DNA of 64,000 bases from Chloroflexota bacterium (lineage in GTDB: Bacteria; Chloroflexota; Anaerolineae; UBA4142; SHND01). The stretch's first letter is position 1. Each line of letters starts with the position of its first letter. The stretch is taken from NCBI GenBank assembly GCA_004295045.1, contig SHND01000029.1:49902-113901 (forward strand), read 5' to 3'. A program made the position numbers and the translations under genes. Below are positions 40,028-48,130 of this stretch, piece by piece. The notes beneath the pieces were generated by a model. The model saw only the letters and a program-made list of their open reading frames with translations, was not told the DNA's origin and searched no databases.

Positions 40028-41266
40028 ATGATTGACGCAAAAAATTTCCCCGGACGCGGACAAGTTGCCATTCTTCGCACGCGCCCCGAGACTGTCCTCG
40101 ACGATTATTACAAGTTGCTGCGCTTGTGCGAATATGAAGAAAATCTGCCCAAAGCAAATGATACGCTGCTCAAAATCAACCTTTCGTGGCACATTTGGTA
40201 TCCCGCCTCCTCGACAGCGCCATGGCAACTGGACGGCGTAATTCGCGCGCTCTTGCGCGACGGGTATGCGCGCACACAACTCGCTGCCGTATATGACAAC
40301 AACACGGCGATGGATGACGCAGAAGGCGCGCGCAACAATCGGCTAAAGTTGGTGCAGGATCACTATGGGATTCGCGACCTGTTTCCAAGCGACACCAGCA
40401 TCGAATGGGTCGAGTATCAGCCCAAACAACCGCTCGCGATTCTCGACCAATTTTTCACAGATGGCATTTTCATTCCCAAAGCATTCATCGGAAAAAATAT
40501 TTTACATCTGCCGACAATGAAAACCGACGCGTCCGTACTAGTCGCGGGCGCCATGAAAAACGCGTTCGGCGGTTTGCTTGACGAGAAACGCAGCCGGACG
40601 CGCGCAAACTTGCATGACGCGTTGGTGGATGTGCTGCAAATCCAGCAAGACATTCACAGCGGAATATTTTGTGTGATGGATGGAACATTTGCCGGCGAAG
40701 GCGCAGGTCCGCGCACGATGCGTCCGTACGTCAAGAACACTCTGCTGGCGAGCAGCGATCCCGTTGCGCTTGACGCGGTCGCGGCACAACTGATGGGCGT
40801 TGACCCGCTGCGCGTTCGTTTCATTCGACACGCGCACGAACGCGGTGTCGGCGTCGGCAATCCGCGCGAGATTCAAATTCTCGGCGACGCGCGCCTCGCG
40901 CAAGAGAATTGGCAGTTTGAACACGAACAAGACACGCTCGCGTCGTGGGGACAGAAACAAATTTATCAAGGCGCGTTCAAGTCGCTGAAAGAACCGCTCG
41001 TAGATTCGCCGCGATTACCTTTGACGGCGGCGACTGCGGAGGTGTACTTTAATTGGTATTGGTATCCATTCGTCGGCGCAAAACGCGCCGAGATGATGTT
41101 GAACACGGCGTGGGGACAAAAATTTTTGCAATACAGCGAAGGACTGCCGTTCAATCCCGGCGCAAGTGACAAAACGCGCTTGACGCTGCTCGCCGCCGCC
41201 GGCGTCGCCGCAGTTGCGGCGCTCGGACTCGGCGCCTATTACGCATCGCGTCGCAAAAAATCTTGA
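40028..41266 (+). CDS. DUF362 family protein with C-terminal membrane anchor
   Basis: 412 residues from ATG 40028; the much longer open frame upstream is not coding-like. DUF362 motifs: LLKINLSWHIWYPASSTAPW, LPTMKTDASVLVAGAMKNAF, VDVLQIQQDIHSGIFCVMDG and LASSDPVALDAVAAQLMG. There is no ferredoxin domain. A hydrophobic C-terminal helix (LLAAAGVAAVAALGLGAYYA) is followed by RRKK. Function of the family is unknown (iron-sulfur-related in some members). Confidence 0.87.
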   Translation: MIDAKNFPGRGQVAILRTRPETVLDDYYKLLRLCEYEENLPKANDTLLKINLSWHIWYPASSTAPWQLDGVIRALLRDGYARTQLAAVYDNNTAMDDAEGARNNRLKLVQDHYGIRDLFPSDTSIEWVEYQPKQPLAILDQFFTDGIFIPKAFIGKNILHLPTMKTDASVLVAGAMKNAFGGLLDEKRSRTRANLHDALVDVLQIQQDIHSGIFCVMDGTFAGEGAGPRTMRPYVKNTLLASSDPVALDAVAAQLMGVDPLRVRFIRHAHERGVGVGNPREIQILGDARLAQENWQFEHEQDTLASWGQKQIYQGAFKSLKEPLVDSPRLPLTAATAEVYFNWYWYPFVGAKRAEMMLNTAWGQKFLQYSEGLPFNPGASDKTRLTLLAAAGVAAVAALGLGAYYASRRKKS

Positions 41267-41316
41267 GGGCTCTTCGAAATCCGCGCATTGGAATAGATAA
41301 CTGAAATGGAGCAATG

Positions 41317-42063
41317 ATGCACAAACTTGTTCTCTTACGCCACGGCGAAAGTACGTGGAACAAAGAAAATCGGTTCACCGGCTGGACCGATGTTGACTTG
41401 ACGGAAAAAGGGGTAGGTGAAGCGCGTCAAGCGGGGAAAACGCTGAAAGCGGATGGATACGAATTCGATGTCGCGTTCACATCGGTTCTCACGCGCGCGA
41501 TTCGCACATTGAATCTCGCGTTGGACGAATTGGAATCGCTATGGATTCCCGTACACAAATCGTGGCGTTTGAACGAGCGGCATTACGGCGCACTGCAAGG
41601 ATTGAACAAAGCCGAGACCGCGCAAAAATTTGGTGAAGAGCAAGTTTTGATTTGGCGGCGCAGTTATGATATTCAGCCGCCCGCGCTCGAAAAAAGTGAC
41701 CCGCGTTTCCCCGGCAATGATCGCCGCTATGACGACCTTGACCCGCGTACATTGCCGACGACGGAATGTTTGAAAGATACTGTCGTGCGATTTCTCCCGT
41801 ACTGGCAGGATGCGATTGTTCCCGCGCTTAATGAAAACAAACGCGTCATCATCGCCGCGCACGGCAACAGTTTGCGCGCACTCGTGAAATATCTTGACAA
41901 CATCAGCGACCAAGAAATCGTTGCGTTGAATATACCAACGGGGATTCCGCTCGTGTACGAATTGGATAACAATCTGAATCCCATCAAACACTATTACCTC
42001 GGCGACCCCGAAGCAGTTGCCAAAGCAGCGCAAGCGGTGGCAAATCAGGGCAAGGCAAAATAA
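41317..42063 (+). CDS. gpmA: 2,3-bisphosphoglycerate-dependent phosphoglycerate mutase
   Basis: 248 residues: [71 protein letters not shown] and the second His in [18 protein letters not shown], all as in GpmA. It interconverts 3- and 2-phosphoglycerate. Two ATGs are adjacent (41314 and 41317); GGAG fits better with 41317. Monocistronic, ending at a terminator. Confidence 0.96.
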   Translation: MHKLVLLRHGESTWNKENRFTGWTDVDLTEKGVGEARQAGKTLKADGYEFDVAFTSVLTRAIRTLNLALDELESLWIPVHKSWRLNERHYGALQGLNKAETAQKFGEEQVLIWRRSYDIQPPALEKSDPRFPGNDRRYDDLDPRTLPTTECLKDTVVRFLPYWQDAIVPALNENKRVIIAAHGNSLRALVKYLDNISDQEIVALNIPTGIPLVYELDNNLNPIKHYYLGDPEAVAKAAQAVANQGKAK

Positions 42064-42093
42064 AAAAAGTGCGGGCGATGCCCGCACTTTTTT
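42062..42093 (+). terminator. Terminator after gpmA
   Basis: AAAGTGCGGG / CCCGCACTTT stem with loop CGATG and a T-run. Confidence 0.92.
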
Positions 42094-42198
42094 GCGATTA
42101 AAATCACCCCAACAAAAACGCAAAACTTGCCGCTGCAAGTTGAGTTCCATCAAGTTCAGTCTGCGGAGGCGGACTCGGCGCATGTGTTGAAGCGAATT

Positions 42199-43710
42199 CT
42201 ATTCGCTCGCCCTCAACGCCTCCGCATCAATCAACTCCACCGTGCGCGCAAACAGTGCGCCTGCGTCATTCTGCGAATCCGCAATCGCCGTCATGCCAAA
42301 ACGTCCACGATCTCCCAACGCGCTCATCATGTGCAAGACGACACCCGTTTGCGTCGTGTGATTGAAATGCGAACGATTTTTGCTCACCACATCAAATAAA
42401 TCATCGGGTGTCAGCGCGCGATAGGCGTGTGATTCTTGGTGATCGGTCGCCACATAATATTTTGCTTGACCGCGCACGGTGCGAAATTCGCCGACGTTCG
42501 CGTGATATTTTCCATCGGTGAGATATTGCAGCGTGAGAAACGGGTGCGTGGTGCCGCCCTTGCGTAAATTCACTTCAATCGCGTACGGTTCCCACTTGCC
42601 CGCGTCATTTTTCACCACAACAAAATCCATCGCGTAACGTCCCACAATTCCTTCACGCGCAAAACGTTTTCCCACTTTTTCTGCTTCGCGCATGATTGCG
42701 GGACCGTATTCCACGTTCGCAGGAAAGCGACAACCCAAATAACTTTGTCCGCTCGGTCCACCGAGAATTTGATCGTGGGTTGAGAGCAACTCTACCTCGC
42801 CAAGCGGAGTGTTGCGTAATTGCGCGCTCGGACTCAAAATCACTTGCCCCGTAATATATTCTTCCGCAATTCCGCCGCGCTTTTCAAATTTCGCAATGTA
42901 TTCATCGTATTTCAAACTTGGCAGTTCAAATTTCATCGCGCGTAATTTTTCTTCAATTGCTGCGCGTTCGTTTCCATCCACGCCCGATAAATCCACGACA
43001 GCATTCCCCATTCCTGACACTTCGTCGTTCAATTTCAAAATAATTTTTTGCATCGCAGGTTTTTGCGAGCGCATCTGTTGAACTGCGCCAATCAAATCAT
43101 CCACGCCGCGCAAATTTTCGATACCGAGCGGATGCTGTACACCCTCTTCTGCAAAAATTTTGCGGCAGCCGCTTTTGGTGCCGAACGCGAAAAAGCGCGG
43201 ATCGGCGGCATACATCGGAATGCCCAAACGCACACTCAATTCGCGTTCGAGGTCGGTGGTGTTGTACGGAACGATATGCGCGCGTTTTTCATCGCGCACG
43301 AGCGCGCGAATATGTTCCAAGAGACGCGGACGATCCAGTAATTTTTGAGTGAGTGGCTGCGAGGAGGAGTCCTGCGGCGCGACGAGAAACAACCGTTTGC
43401 GCGCGTGACCCGCGACGACAGCTGGCAGCAAATCCAAATAATACTCGACAATGTTTGACGCAATTTCCATCGAGGTGACATAGATCATTCGCACGCGCGG
43501 CTGCTGCAAGAGAAACAACATGAATAAAAATCGTTCCTCGTACGCTTGCTGTTCCGAGCCGTGAAATTCGGAATCGAGCGTGAGCGATGGAACGACAACT
43601 ATCGTGTGTTCTTCTTGCGTTGGCTTGCCGATAAATTCCCACAACGGCACGAGATTTTTTTGCAGCGCGTCAAATCGAGAAAGCAGTTCAGGCGAAGCGG
43701 CATGTTCCAT
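42199..43710 (-). CDS. PGM1-type ATP-grasp (peptide-ligase-like) protein
   Basis: 503 residues from ATG 43710 with GGAGG upstream. An N-terminal domain (HTIVVVPSLTLDSEFHGSEQ, LFLLQQPRVRMIYVTSMEI) precedes an ATP-grasp core (FGTKSGCRKIFAEEGVQHPL, KIILKLNDEVSGMGNAVVDL, VGRYAMDFVVVKND, IEVNLRKGGTTHPFL). This layout matches proteins related to PGM1, the pheganomycin peptide ligase. Homologues without a biosynthetic cluster are widespread and their acceptors unknown. It follows a flippase-like gene with 34 bases between. Confidence 0.8.
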   Translation of the reverse strand: MEHAASPELLSRFDALQKNLVPLWEFIGKPTQEEHTIVVVPSLTLDSEFHGSEQQAYEERFLFMLFLLQQPRVRMIYVTSMEIASNIVEYYLDLLPAVVAGHARKRLFLVAPQDSSSQPLTQKLLDRPRLLEHIRALVRDEKRAHIVPYNTTDLERELSVRLGIPMYAADPRFFAFGTKSGCRKIFAEEGVQHPLGIENLRGVDDLIGAVQQMRSQKPAMQKIILKLNDEVSGMGNAVVDLSGVDGNERAAIEEKLRAMKFELPSLKYDEYIAKFEKRGGIAEEYITGQVILSPSAQLRNTPLGEVELLSTHDQILGGPSGQSYLGCRFPANVEYGPAIMREAEKVGKRFAREGIVGRYAMDFVVVKNDAGKWEPYAIEVNLRKGGTTHPFLTLQYLTDGKYHANVGEFRTVRGQAKYYVATDHQESHAYRALTPDDLFDVVSKNRSHFNHTTQTGVVLHMMSALGDRGRFGMTAIADSQNDAGALFARTVELIDAEALRASE

Positions 43711-43744
43711 ATACACCTCCGAATCGAATAGCGGCATAAAGAGC

Positions 43745-44758
43745 TTATACGTTTTGCGGCACCGATTTCGAGCCGGTTGCGAATCGCCGCTGAACAATTC
43801 CCAAACAAATCAAGCCGAGAAAAAAACCAAACCACAATGTCGCAAAACGAATCATCAATGTCGCTACCGCCGCAATCGAAGCCGTGATCGTTCCCGCAGG
43901 CAGCCACGGCGCTTTGCCAAACGCGACGAGCAAGCCGCCAATACTCGCTTCGGCAACTCCCAAGCCGCCCGGCACGAGCAATAATGAACCTGCGAGCGTT
44001 GCAAAACCCATCGCAAAACAAGACAGCGCGACGAGTGTCCACGAAAACGGAATGCCGAGACCGACGAGAATCAACGCGAGCGCAAAACATTCGCCCGCCC
44101 ACGAAATGACGCCCAAGAAGATTGCAATGAACAACGGCTTGAATTGCAGCAAATCGTACGCGCTCGCGTAGAACGCTTGAACGTGATGCATCCGCGTCGC
44201 CAGTTTGGGGAAACGTTCCATTCGCCGCATAACGCGTTCTGCCCACGCGCGGCGCTGCACGAGCAATACAACGAACGTCGCCGCAATGAGTACGCCGAGC
44301 ATCACGAGCCGCACGGTCGCGCTATCAAAAATCAAAAGTCCAAACGCGGCGAGAAGCAATAGCGCGAGTCCATCCGTCATGCGTTCCGCGAGAATGATGG
44401 GCGAAGTGGTTGCCACGGGAGTGTCCACGCGCTGTTTGACGAGAAACGCTTTGAGAAATTCCCCCGCTTTGCCCGGCGTGAGCGTCATCGAAAAACCGGC
44501 GAGGAAAATGAGCAAACTGTCAAACCAATGCAGATTTTTCACGCCGACGACGCCGAGATACCAATGCCACTTGACAAAGCGGAGCGCGTAATTAAACAGC
44601 GTCAGCCCGATGATGATGGGCAGCAGTTCCCATTGAAAATCTTTGAGCTCCGCGACGAGATTGCTCGTATCGGCGATGAGCAGCAGGACTGCGTACACCA
44701 CAATCGCCAGCAGAATTGAGCCAAAAATTTTGCGTTTATGTTTTTGAAAGAGTTCCAT
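43745..44758 (-). CDS. Flippase-like (lysylphosphatidylglycerol synthase TM region) protein
   Basis: 337 residues with eight or nine membrane helices and the UPF0104 pattern: NYALRFVKWHWYLGVVGV, SMTLTPGKAGEFLKAFLV, SPIILAERMTDGLALLLL, and GSLLLVPGGLGVAEASIGGL. It corresponds to the flippase half of MprF without the synthase domain. It probably moves a lipid or lipid-linked substrate across the membrane. The start codon lies two bases from a 7-base array and has no Shine-Dalgarno site. Confidence 0.87.
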   Translation of the reverse strand: MELFQKHKRKIFGSILLAIVVYAVLLLIADTSNLVAELKDFQWELLPIIIGLTLFNYALRFVKWHWYLGVVGVKNLHWFDSLLIFLAGFSMTLTPGKAGEFLKAFLVKQRVDTPVATTSPIILAERMTDGLALLLLAAFGLLIFDSATVRLVMLGVLIAATFVVLLVQRRAWAERVMRRMERFPKLATRMHHVQAFYASAYDLLQFKPLFIAIFLGVISWAGECFALALILVGLGIPFSWTLVALSCFAMGFATLAGSLLLVPGGLGVAEASIGGLLVAFGKAPWLPAGTITASIAAVATLMIRFATLWFGFFLGLICLGIVQRRFATGSKSVPQNV

Positions 44759-44760
44759 GC

Positions 44761-44816
44761 GTTGTTCGTTGTTCGATGTTCGTTATTTGCTATTGGTCAT
44801 TCGTCATCCGTCGTTC
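44761..44816 (+). repeat. 7-base array filling the dNK to flippase gap
   Basis: Eight phased units: GTTGTTC, GTTGTTC, GATGTTC, GTTATTT, GCTATTG, GTCATTC, GTCATCC, GTCGTTC. The array occupies the whole gap from the flippase start to the kinase stop. Confidence 0.92.
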
Positions 44817-45450
44817 ATTCAAACAAGACGTATTGGTCGCCGCGCAATTTTTGTTGAATTTTGTCGAGAATCAATTCTAAATCGCGATTCTCATTGACAA
44901 AATCCAAGCGGTCCGCAGGCACGGTCAACACAGGCGCGAGTTTGAAATTCGCCGTCCATTCTCCGTACAAATCATTCAACTCGCCAAGATACGCAGATTC
45001 GATATTTTTTTCGTATTCGCGTCCACGCACCGCAATTCGTTTCAACAATGTTTCGACAGATGCTTGCAGATAAACAACGAGATGCGGCGGCGGCAAGAAT
45101 AATTTCAACACCTCGTACATGTCAGAATACGTCGCAAAATCGCGTTCGCTCATTCGTTTCTGCAAAAACAAATTGCGCGCGAAAATCTCGGCGTCCTCGT
45201 ACACACTGCGGTCTTGGACAACAACGCCGGGGCGCATCAACAACTGATGGTGCGCGTGCAGCCGCCGCGTGAGAAAAAACATTTGCGACTGGAACGCCCA
45301 GCGCGGCATATCAGCATAAAAATCGGCGAGGTAGGGATTGTCCACCACCGCTTCGTAAAACGGCTCCCAGCCCAAGTGCTCGTGTAGAAATTTCACGAGC
45401 GTGGATTTTCCCACGCCAATATTGCCTGCGATAACGATGTAGTGTTTCAT
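44815..45450 (-). CDS. Deoxynucleoside kinase, dAK/dCK-like
   Basis: 211 residues with P-loop IAGNIGVGKST, substrate motif QDRSVYEDAEIFARNLF and lid KRIAVRGREYEKNI. The DRSVYED form is that of the dAK/dCK partner in Gram-positive tandem pairs (Bacillus YaaF, Lactobacillus dAK). It phosphorylates deoxynucleosides for salvage. The start abuts a 7-base array; the other dNK gene lies 75 bases upstream. Confidence 0.9.
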   Translation of the reverse strand: MKHYIVIAGNIGVGKSTLVKFLHEHLGWEPFYEAVVDNPYLADFYADMPRWAFQSQMFFLTRRLHAHHQLLMRPGVVVQDRSVYEDAEIFARNLFLQKRMSERDFATYSDMYEVLKLFLPPPHLVVYLQASVETLLKRIAVRGREYEKNIESAYLGELNDLYGEWTANFKLAPVLTVPADRLDFVNENRDLELILDKIQQKLRGDQYVLFE

Positions 45451-45478
45451 AACGACGACGGACGACCGACGACGGTGA
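45451..45478 (+). repeat. 7-base array upstream of the dAK-like gene
   Basis: AACGACG, ACGGACG, ACCGACG, ACGGTGA, starting one base from the ATG. Confidence 0.75.
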
Positions 45479-45524
45479 GCGGGCGAAGAATGACAGTCGT
45501 CTTCCGTCCACCACCCTTCGTCAA

Positions 45525-46163
45525 TTACAACAATTTCTCCTGCACCGGCACTTTCGCCAGTTTTGTCTTGATCATTTCAGCCACGCGTTGCAAATCCTCC
45601 GGCTGATGCACATAGTCCAGCTTGTCCGTTTCGATTTTCAAAACGGGAGACGCGAAATAGTTTTCGTAATAGACCTCATACGCGTTCGCCAGCGCGGCGA
45701 TATAGTCGCGATCCATTTCTCGTTCATAGCTGCGGTCACGGAGTGTAATACGCGTCATCAAATTTTCCACATTTGCGTGGAGATAAACGACGAGGTCGGG
45801 CATTGGAATGCGCGCGCCAAGCGTGTCTTGGACGCGTTCGTACATTTCCAACTCGTCGCCGATGAGGGTAAGCCGCGCGAAAATTTTGTTTTTATCAAAA
45901 GTGTAATCGCTGATGAGATTGTGCTGCGCAAGCGCGTTCGGAATCGCTTCGTGCTGCTGTTGATAACGACTCAATAAAAAAAACGTTTGCGTCTGAAAGG
46001 CATAGCGTTCGCGGTCTTGATAAAAGCGCGCGAGAAATGGATTTTCTTCAAACACTTCGAGCAGCACTTGGGCATCGAAAAACGGACGAAGCAGGCGCGC
46101 GAGCGTTGTCTTGCCCACTCCAATCACGCCTTCGATGGCAATATAAAAATGTTTTGCGTTCAC
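45525..46163 (-). CDS. Deoxynucleoside kinase, dGK-like
   Basis: 212 residues from GTG 46163, which overlaps the stop of the MFS gene (GTGA). P-loop IEGVIGVGKTT, substrate motif ISDYTFDKNKIFARL, as in Bacillus Dgk (YaaG), and lid TRITLRDRSYEREM. With the following dAK-like gene it makes the tandem purine/pyrimidine deoxynucleoside salvage pair known from Bacillus and Lactobacillus; the two may form a heterodimer. Confidence 0.9.
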   Translation of the reverse strand: MNAKHFYIAIEGVIGVGKTTLARLLRPFFDAQVLLEVFEENPFLARFYQDRERYAFQTQTFFLLSRYQQQHEAIPNALAQHNLISDYTFDKNKIFARLTLIGDELEMYERVQDTLGARIPMPDLVVYLHANVENLMTRITLRDRSYEREMDRDYIAALANAYEVYYENYFASPVLKIETDKLDYVHQPEDLQRVAEMIKTKLAKVPVQEKLL

Positions 46164-47365
46164 GTGGAAGCAACCTCTGAATGTTTTTCGCGCACAAACA
46201 AGAACCAAATCAAGCACGCGACGAAAATTCCTGCCGCCGACACAAAACTCGAAGCGGCGAATCCGAAACTTTCAAAAATAGTGGGTCCCACAATCGAGCC
46301 AAGAAAACGTCCAAGCGCAAATCCTGCAATATCCAGCGTAATCAAAGTTGCGCGCGCATTCGGCGCAAGCTCGGCAATGAACGGAATCGCCGCGACAAGG
46401 GTGAGTTCGAACATAAAAAACACCAACACCAAGCCGATGATGCCCCAGATCGCGTTTTGCCCCATAAAGGGCAAGGCAAGATACGTCGCTCCACTCAAGA
46501 CCAAGCCGCCCGCGACCATTTTCCATTTTCCAATGCGGTCCACAAAAAGCGCCACACTCAAATCCCCGCCAAATTCGGCAAACCCGATTGCCGAAGCGAC
46601 TGCGCCCATCGCGACCGCATCAAAGCCAAAACTCGTACTCAACCACACCGCGTAATTGACATTCACAATCTCGTTCGTCGCCGCGAGCAAAAATTCCGCC
46701 GCAATCACCGCCAATGCCATCGGTGCGCGCAGCGCTTCCAGGTACGAACCGCGCATGGGGCGCGCCGCATGTTCCGCGTTCTGTTTTTGGCGCGGTAAAA
46801 CTATCGCGACCAGGACAAACGCAAGCGCCGCCAGAATTCCTATCGCAACATAGCCGCTGCGCCAGCCTCGCGCTTGCACCAAAATTCCAACCAGCGGCAA
46901 GCCAATAATCGCAGCGAACGCCCACGAAAATTCCGCAATCGCCATCACGCGCCCGCGTCGCTCGTACGGGACATTATCGCCAAAAAAAGCTTGCTGCGCG
47001 GGGACAAATAAAATTGTGCTGAATCCCATCAAGGTCAACACAAGAATCGCCATCCATAGTGACGAAACAAAATAGACCGCTATTCCGAACACCGCAGAAA
47101 TTACCAAACCGACCAAGAGGATGACGCGCCTCCCGTATCGGTCCGAGAGGGGCCCAAAAAGTGGCGATAAAAATCCTGTGAGATTGCGAACTTGAACGAT
47201 TTGTGCGGCGCTGGCAGTAGTCACTCCGAGGTCTGATGCAACAAACGGCAAGAACGGATAAATGATGCGAAAACCCGTATCCAGGATTGTACGCGCAAAA
47301 AGTAAAACAAGCAGCGAACGCCGAATCGAAATGGGATGAGTTTCCGAACTGGTTACGGATTCCAT
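46160..47365 (-). CDS. MFS transporter
   Basis: 401 residues from ATG 47365 (MESVTSSETHP), twelve helices. The loop 2-3 signature is LFGPLSDRYGRRVILLVGL and the second half repeats LSVALFVDRIGKWKMVAGGL. It resembles drug- or sugar-type exporters of the major facilitator superfamily; the substrate is unknown. It is translationally coupled to dGK, so a nucleoside-related cargo is possible but only by position. Confidence 0.9.
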   Translation of the reverse strand: MESVTSSETHPISIRRSLLVLLFARTILDTGFRIIYPFLPFVASDLGVTTASAAQIVQVRNLTGFLSPLFGPLSDRYGRRVILLVGLVISAVFGIAVYFVSSLWMAILVLTLMGFSTILFVPAQQAFFGDNVPYERRGRVMAIAEFSWAFAAIIGLPLVGILVQARGWRSGYVAIGILAALAFVLVAIVLPRQKQNAEHAARPMRGSYLEALRAPMALAVIAAEFLLAATNEIVNVNYAVWLSTSFGFDAVAMGAVASAIGFAEFGGDLSVALFVDRIGKWKMVAGGLVLSGATYLALPFMGQNAIWGIIGLVLVFFMFELTLVAAIPFIAELAPNARATLITLDIAGFALGRFLGSIVGPTIFESFGFAASSFVSAAGIFVACLIWFLFVREKHSEVAST

Positions 47366-47391
47366 GTGAGGTTTGCGCTGGAGTGTAACAC

Positions 47392-47428
47392 AAAAGAAAA
47401 TTCGCAAGCAAGATGCTTGCGAATTTTC
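47392..47428 (-). terminator. Terminator of the tRNA-Asn gene
   Basis: A 15-bp stem GAAAATTCGCAAGCA / TGCTTGCGAATTTTC with a 3-base loop, followed on the minus strand by TTTTG, eight bases after the tRNA 3' end. Confidence 0.9.
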
Positions 47429-47473
47429 TTGGCAGCTCCGCGACAAGGACTTGAACCTTGAACCCTGCGGTTA

Positions 47474-48043
47474 CACTTTTTCCTGCATTTCTGCAAGAGT
47501 GGACTATCTCATCACCCCAGTGGGGTGTCGGGCGCTATGGAGCGTATTGGTCTGGTTCCTCACTCCTAGTCTCTGCACCTTTCGGACTACTCTAACAAAC
47601 AACGTTCATTACCAGTTCGTCCAACTTGGCTCAGGATTACCGCCGACTTGACGGTGCGGTTTCCCTGAATTCACCCGATTTTTCGCTATTCGTCACCGAA
47701 TAGTGCTGCAATATCGTGCACTCCAGCATGTATCTCTGCATGACAGTTCGCGCAAACAAGGATACATTCTTCAAGTTCGGCTTTTACTTTATCCCATGAG
47801 CGCGTATAACCTTTCGCGCTGATTCCGAACTCTTTCTTGCTTCCATGGTGGAATGTCAATGCTTCTAACGCTTTGTCATATCCACAAATTACGCACTTGC
47901 CACCTTTATATGCCACGGCCCGACGTTTGAGTTCTTTTCTACGCAAAGAAACGTAGAATTTGTTCTTACATTCGGGGCTGCAAAATCTCTCTTGCTTTCC
48001 TGAGAGAGATTTATTACAGAGATGCCAATCGCACTTGTTCATT
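47474..48043 (-). ncRNA. Group I self-splicing intron with HNH gene
   Basis: The 570-nt insert has the group I core elements in order on the minus strand: P (AATTCAGGGAAA, 47660-47671), Q (AATCCTGAGCC, 47628-47638), R (GTGCAGAGACTA, 47567-47578) and S (AGATAGTCC, 47501-47509). The 5' exon ends in U and the intron ends in G, as required. The internal guide GCAGCC (47976-47981) pairs with exon GGCUGU with a U-G pair at the splice site. P5 (ACCGC/GCGGT) and P8 (CACCCC/GGGGTG) are evident. The sequence resembles the IC3 type of cyanobacterial tRNA-Leu introns. P1 carries an added hairpin, AAATCTCTCT / AGAGAGATTT. Confidence 0.95.
47686..48042 (-). CDS. Intron-encoded HNH endonuclease
   Basis: 118 residues. 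The N-terminus has a zinc-finger-like CDWHLCNKSL and FCSPECKNKFYVSLRRKE; the HNH module runs from KCVICGYDKALEALTFHHGS to CILVCANCHAEIHAG, with the CxxC pairs of the zinc-stabilised HNH type and the catalytic His in TFHH. Its ATG is the second to fourth base of the intron, and the frame runs through P1 and P2 up to the core. There is no Shine-Dalgarno site; upstream lies the tRNA exon. It is probably a homing endonuclease that cuts intronless tRNA-Asn genes. Confidence 0.88.
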   Translation of the reverse strand: MNKCDWHLCNKSLSGKQERFCSPECKNKFYVSLRRKELKRRAVAYKGGKCVICGYDKALEALTFHHGSKKEFGISAKGYTRSWDKVKAELEECILVCANCHAEIHAGVHDIAALFGDE

Positions 48044-48098
48044 ACAGCCGCATGCTCTGCCGATTGAGCTATCGCGGAATGTGAAACTGCAAAGACGG

Positions 48099-48126
48099 AT
48101 TATATGCAAAAATGAAGGTCAGTCAA
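48099..48126 (-). promoter_or_regulatory. tRNA-Asn promoter
   Basis: TTGACT (48121-48126) and TATAAT (48099-48104) with 16-base spacing, 20 bases before the tRNA 5' end and just after the rpoD stop codon. Confidence 0.88.
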
Positions 48127-48130
48127 AAAT

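Larger units (their letters stand above)
47436..48078 (-). tRNA. tRNA-Asn(GTT) interrupted by a group I intron
   Basis: The 5' exon (48044-48078, 35 nt) starts TCCGCGATAGCTCAATCGG and ends TGCGGCTGT; the 3' exon (47436-47473, 38 nt) starts TAACCGCAGGG and ends TCGCGGAG. Joined, they form a standard cloverleaf with anticodon loop CTGTTAA, so the anticodon is GTT (Asn). The intron sits between anticodon positions 35 and 36. Without splicing the tRNA cannot work. No CCA is encoded. The joined sequence closely matches usual bacterial tRNA-Asn, which supports the splice sites. Confidence 0.95.

Noticed and set aside
47366..47446. 27 extra N-terminal residues of the MFS protein
   Set aside because: They would be encoded by the tRNA-Asn terminator and 3' exon.
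48041..48050. The unspliced 5' exon reads CTGTAA, which could suggest a tRNA-Tyr with anticodon GTA
   Set aside because: Bacterial tRNA-Tyr has a long variable arm, and the downstream exon pairs perfectly as tRNA-Asn once the intron ending in G is removed.
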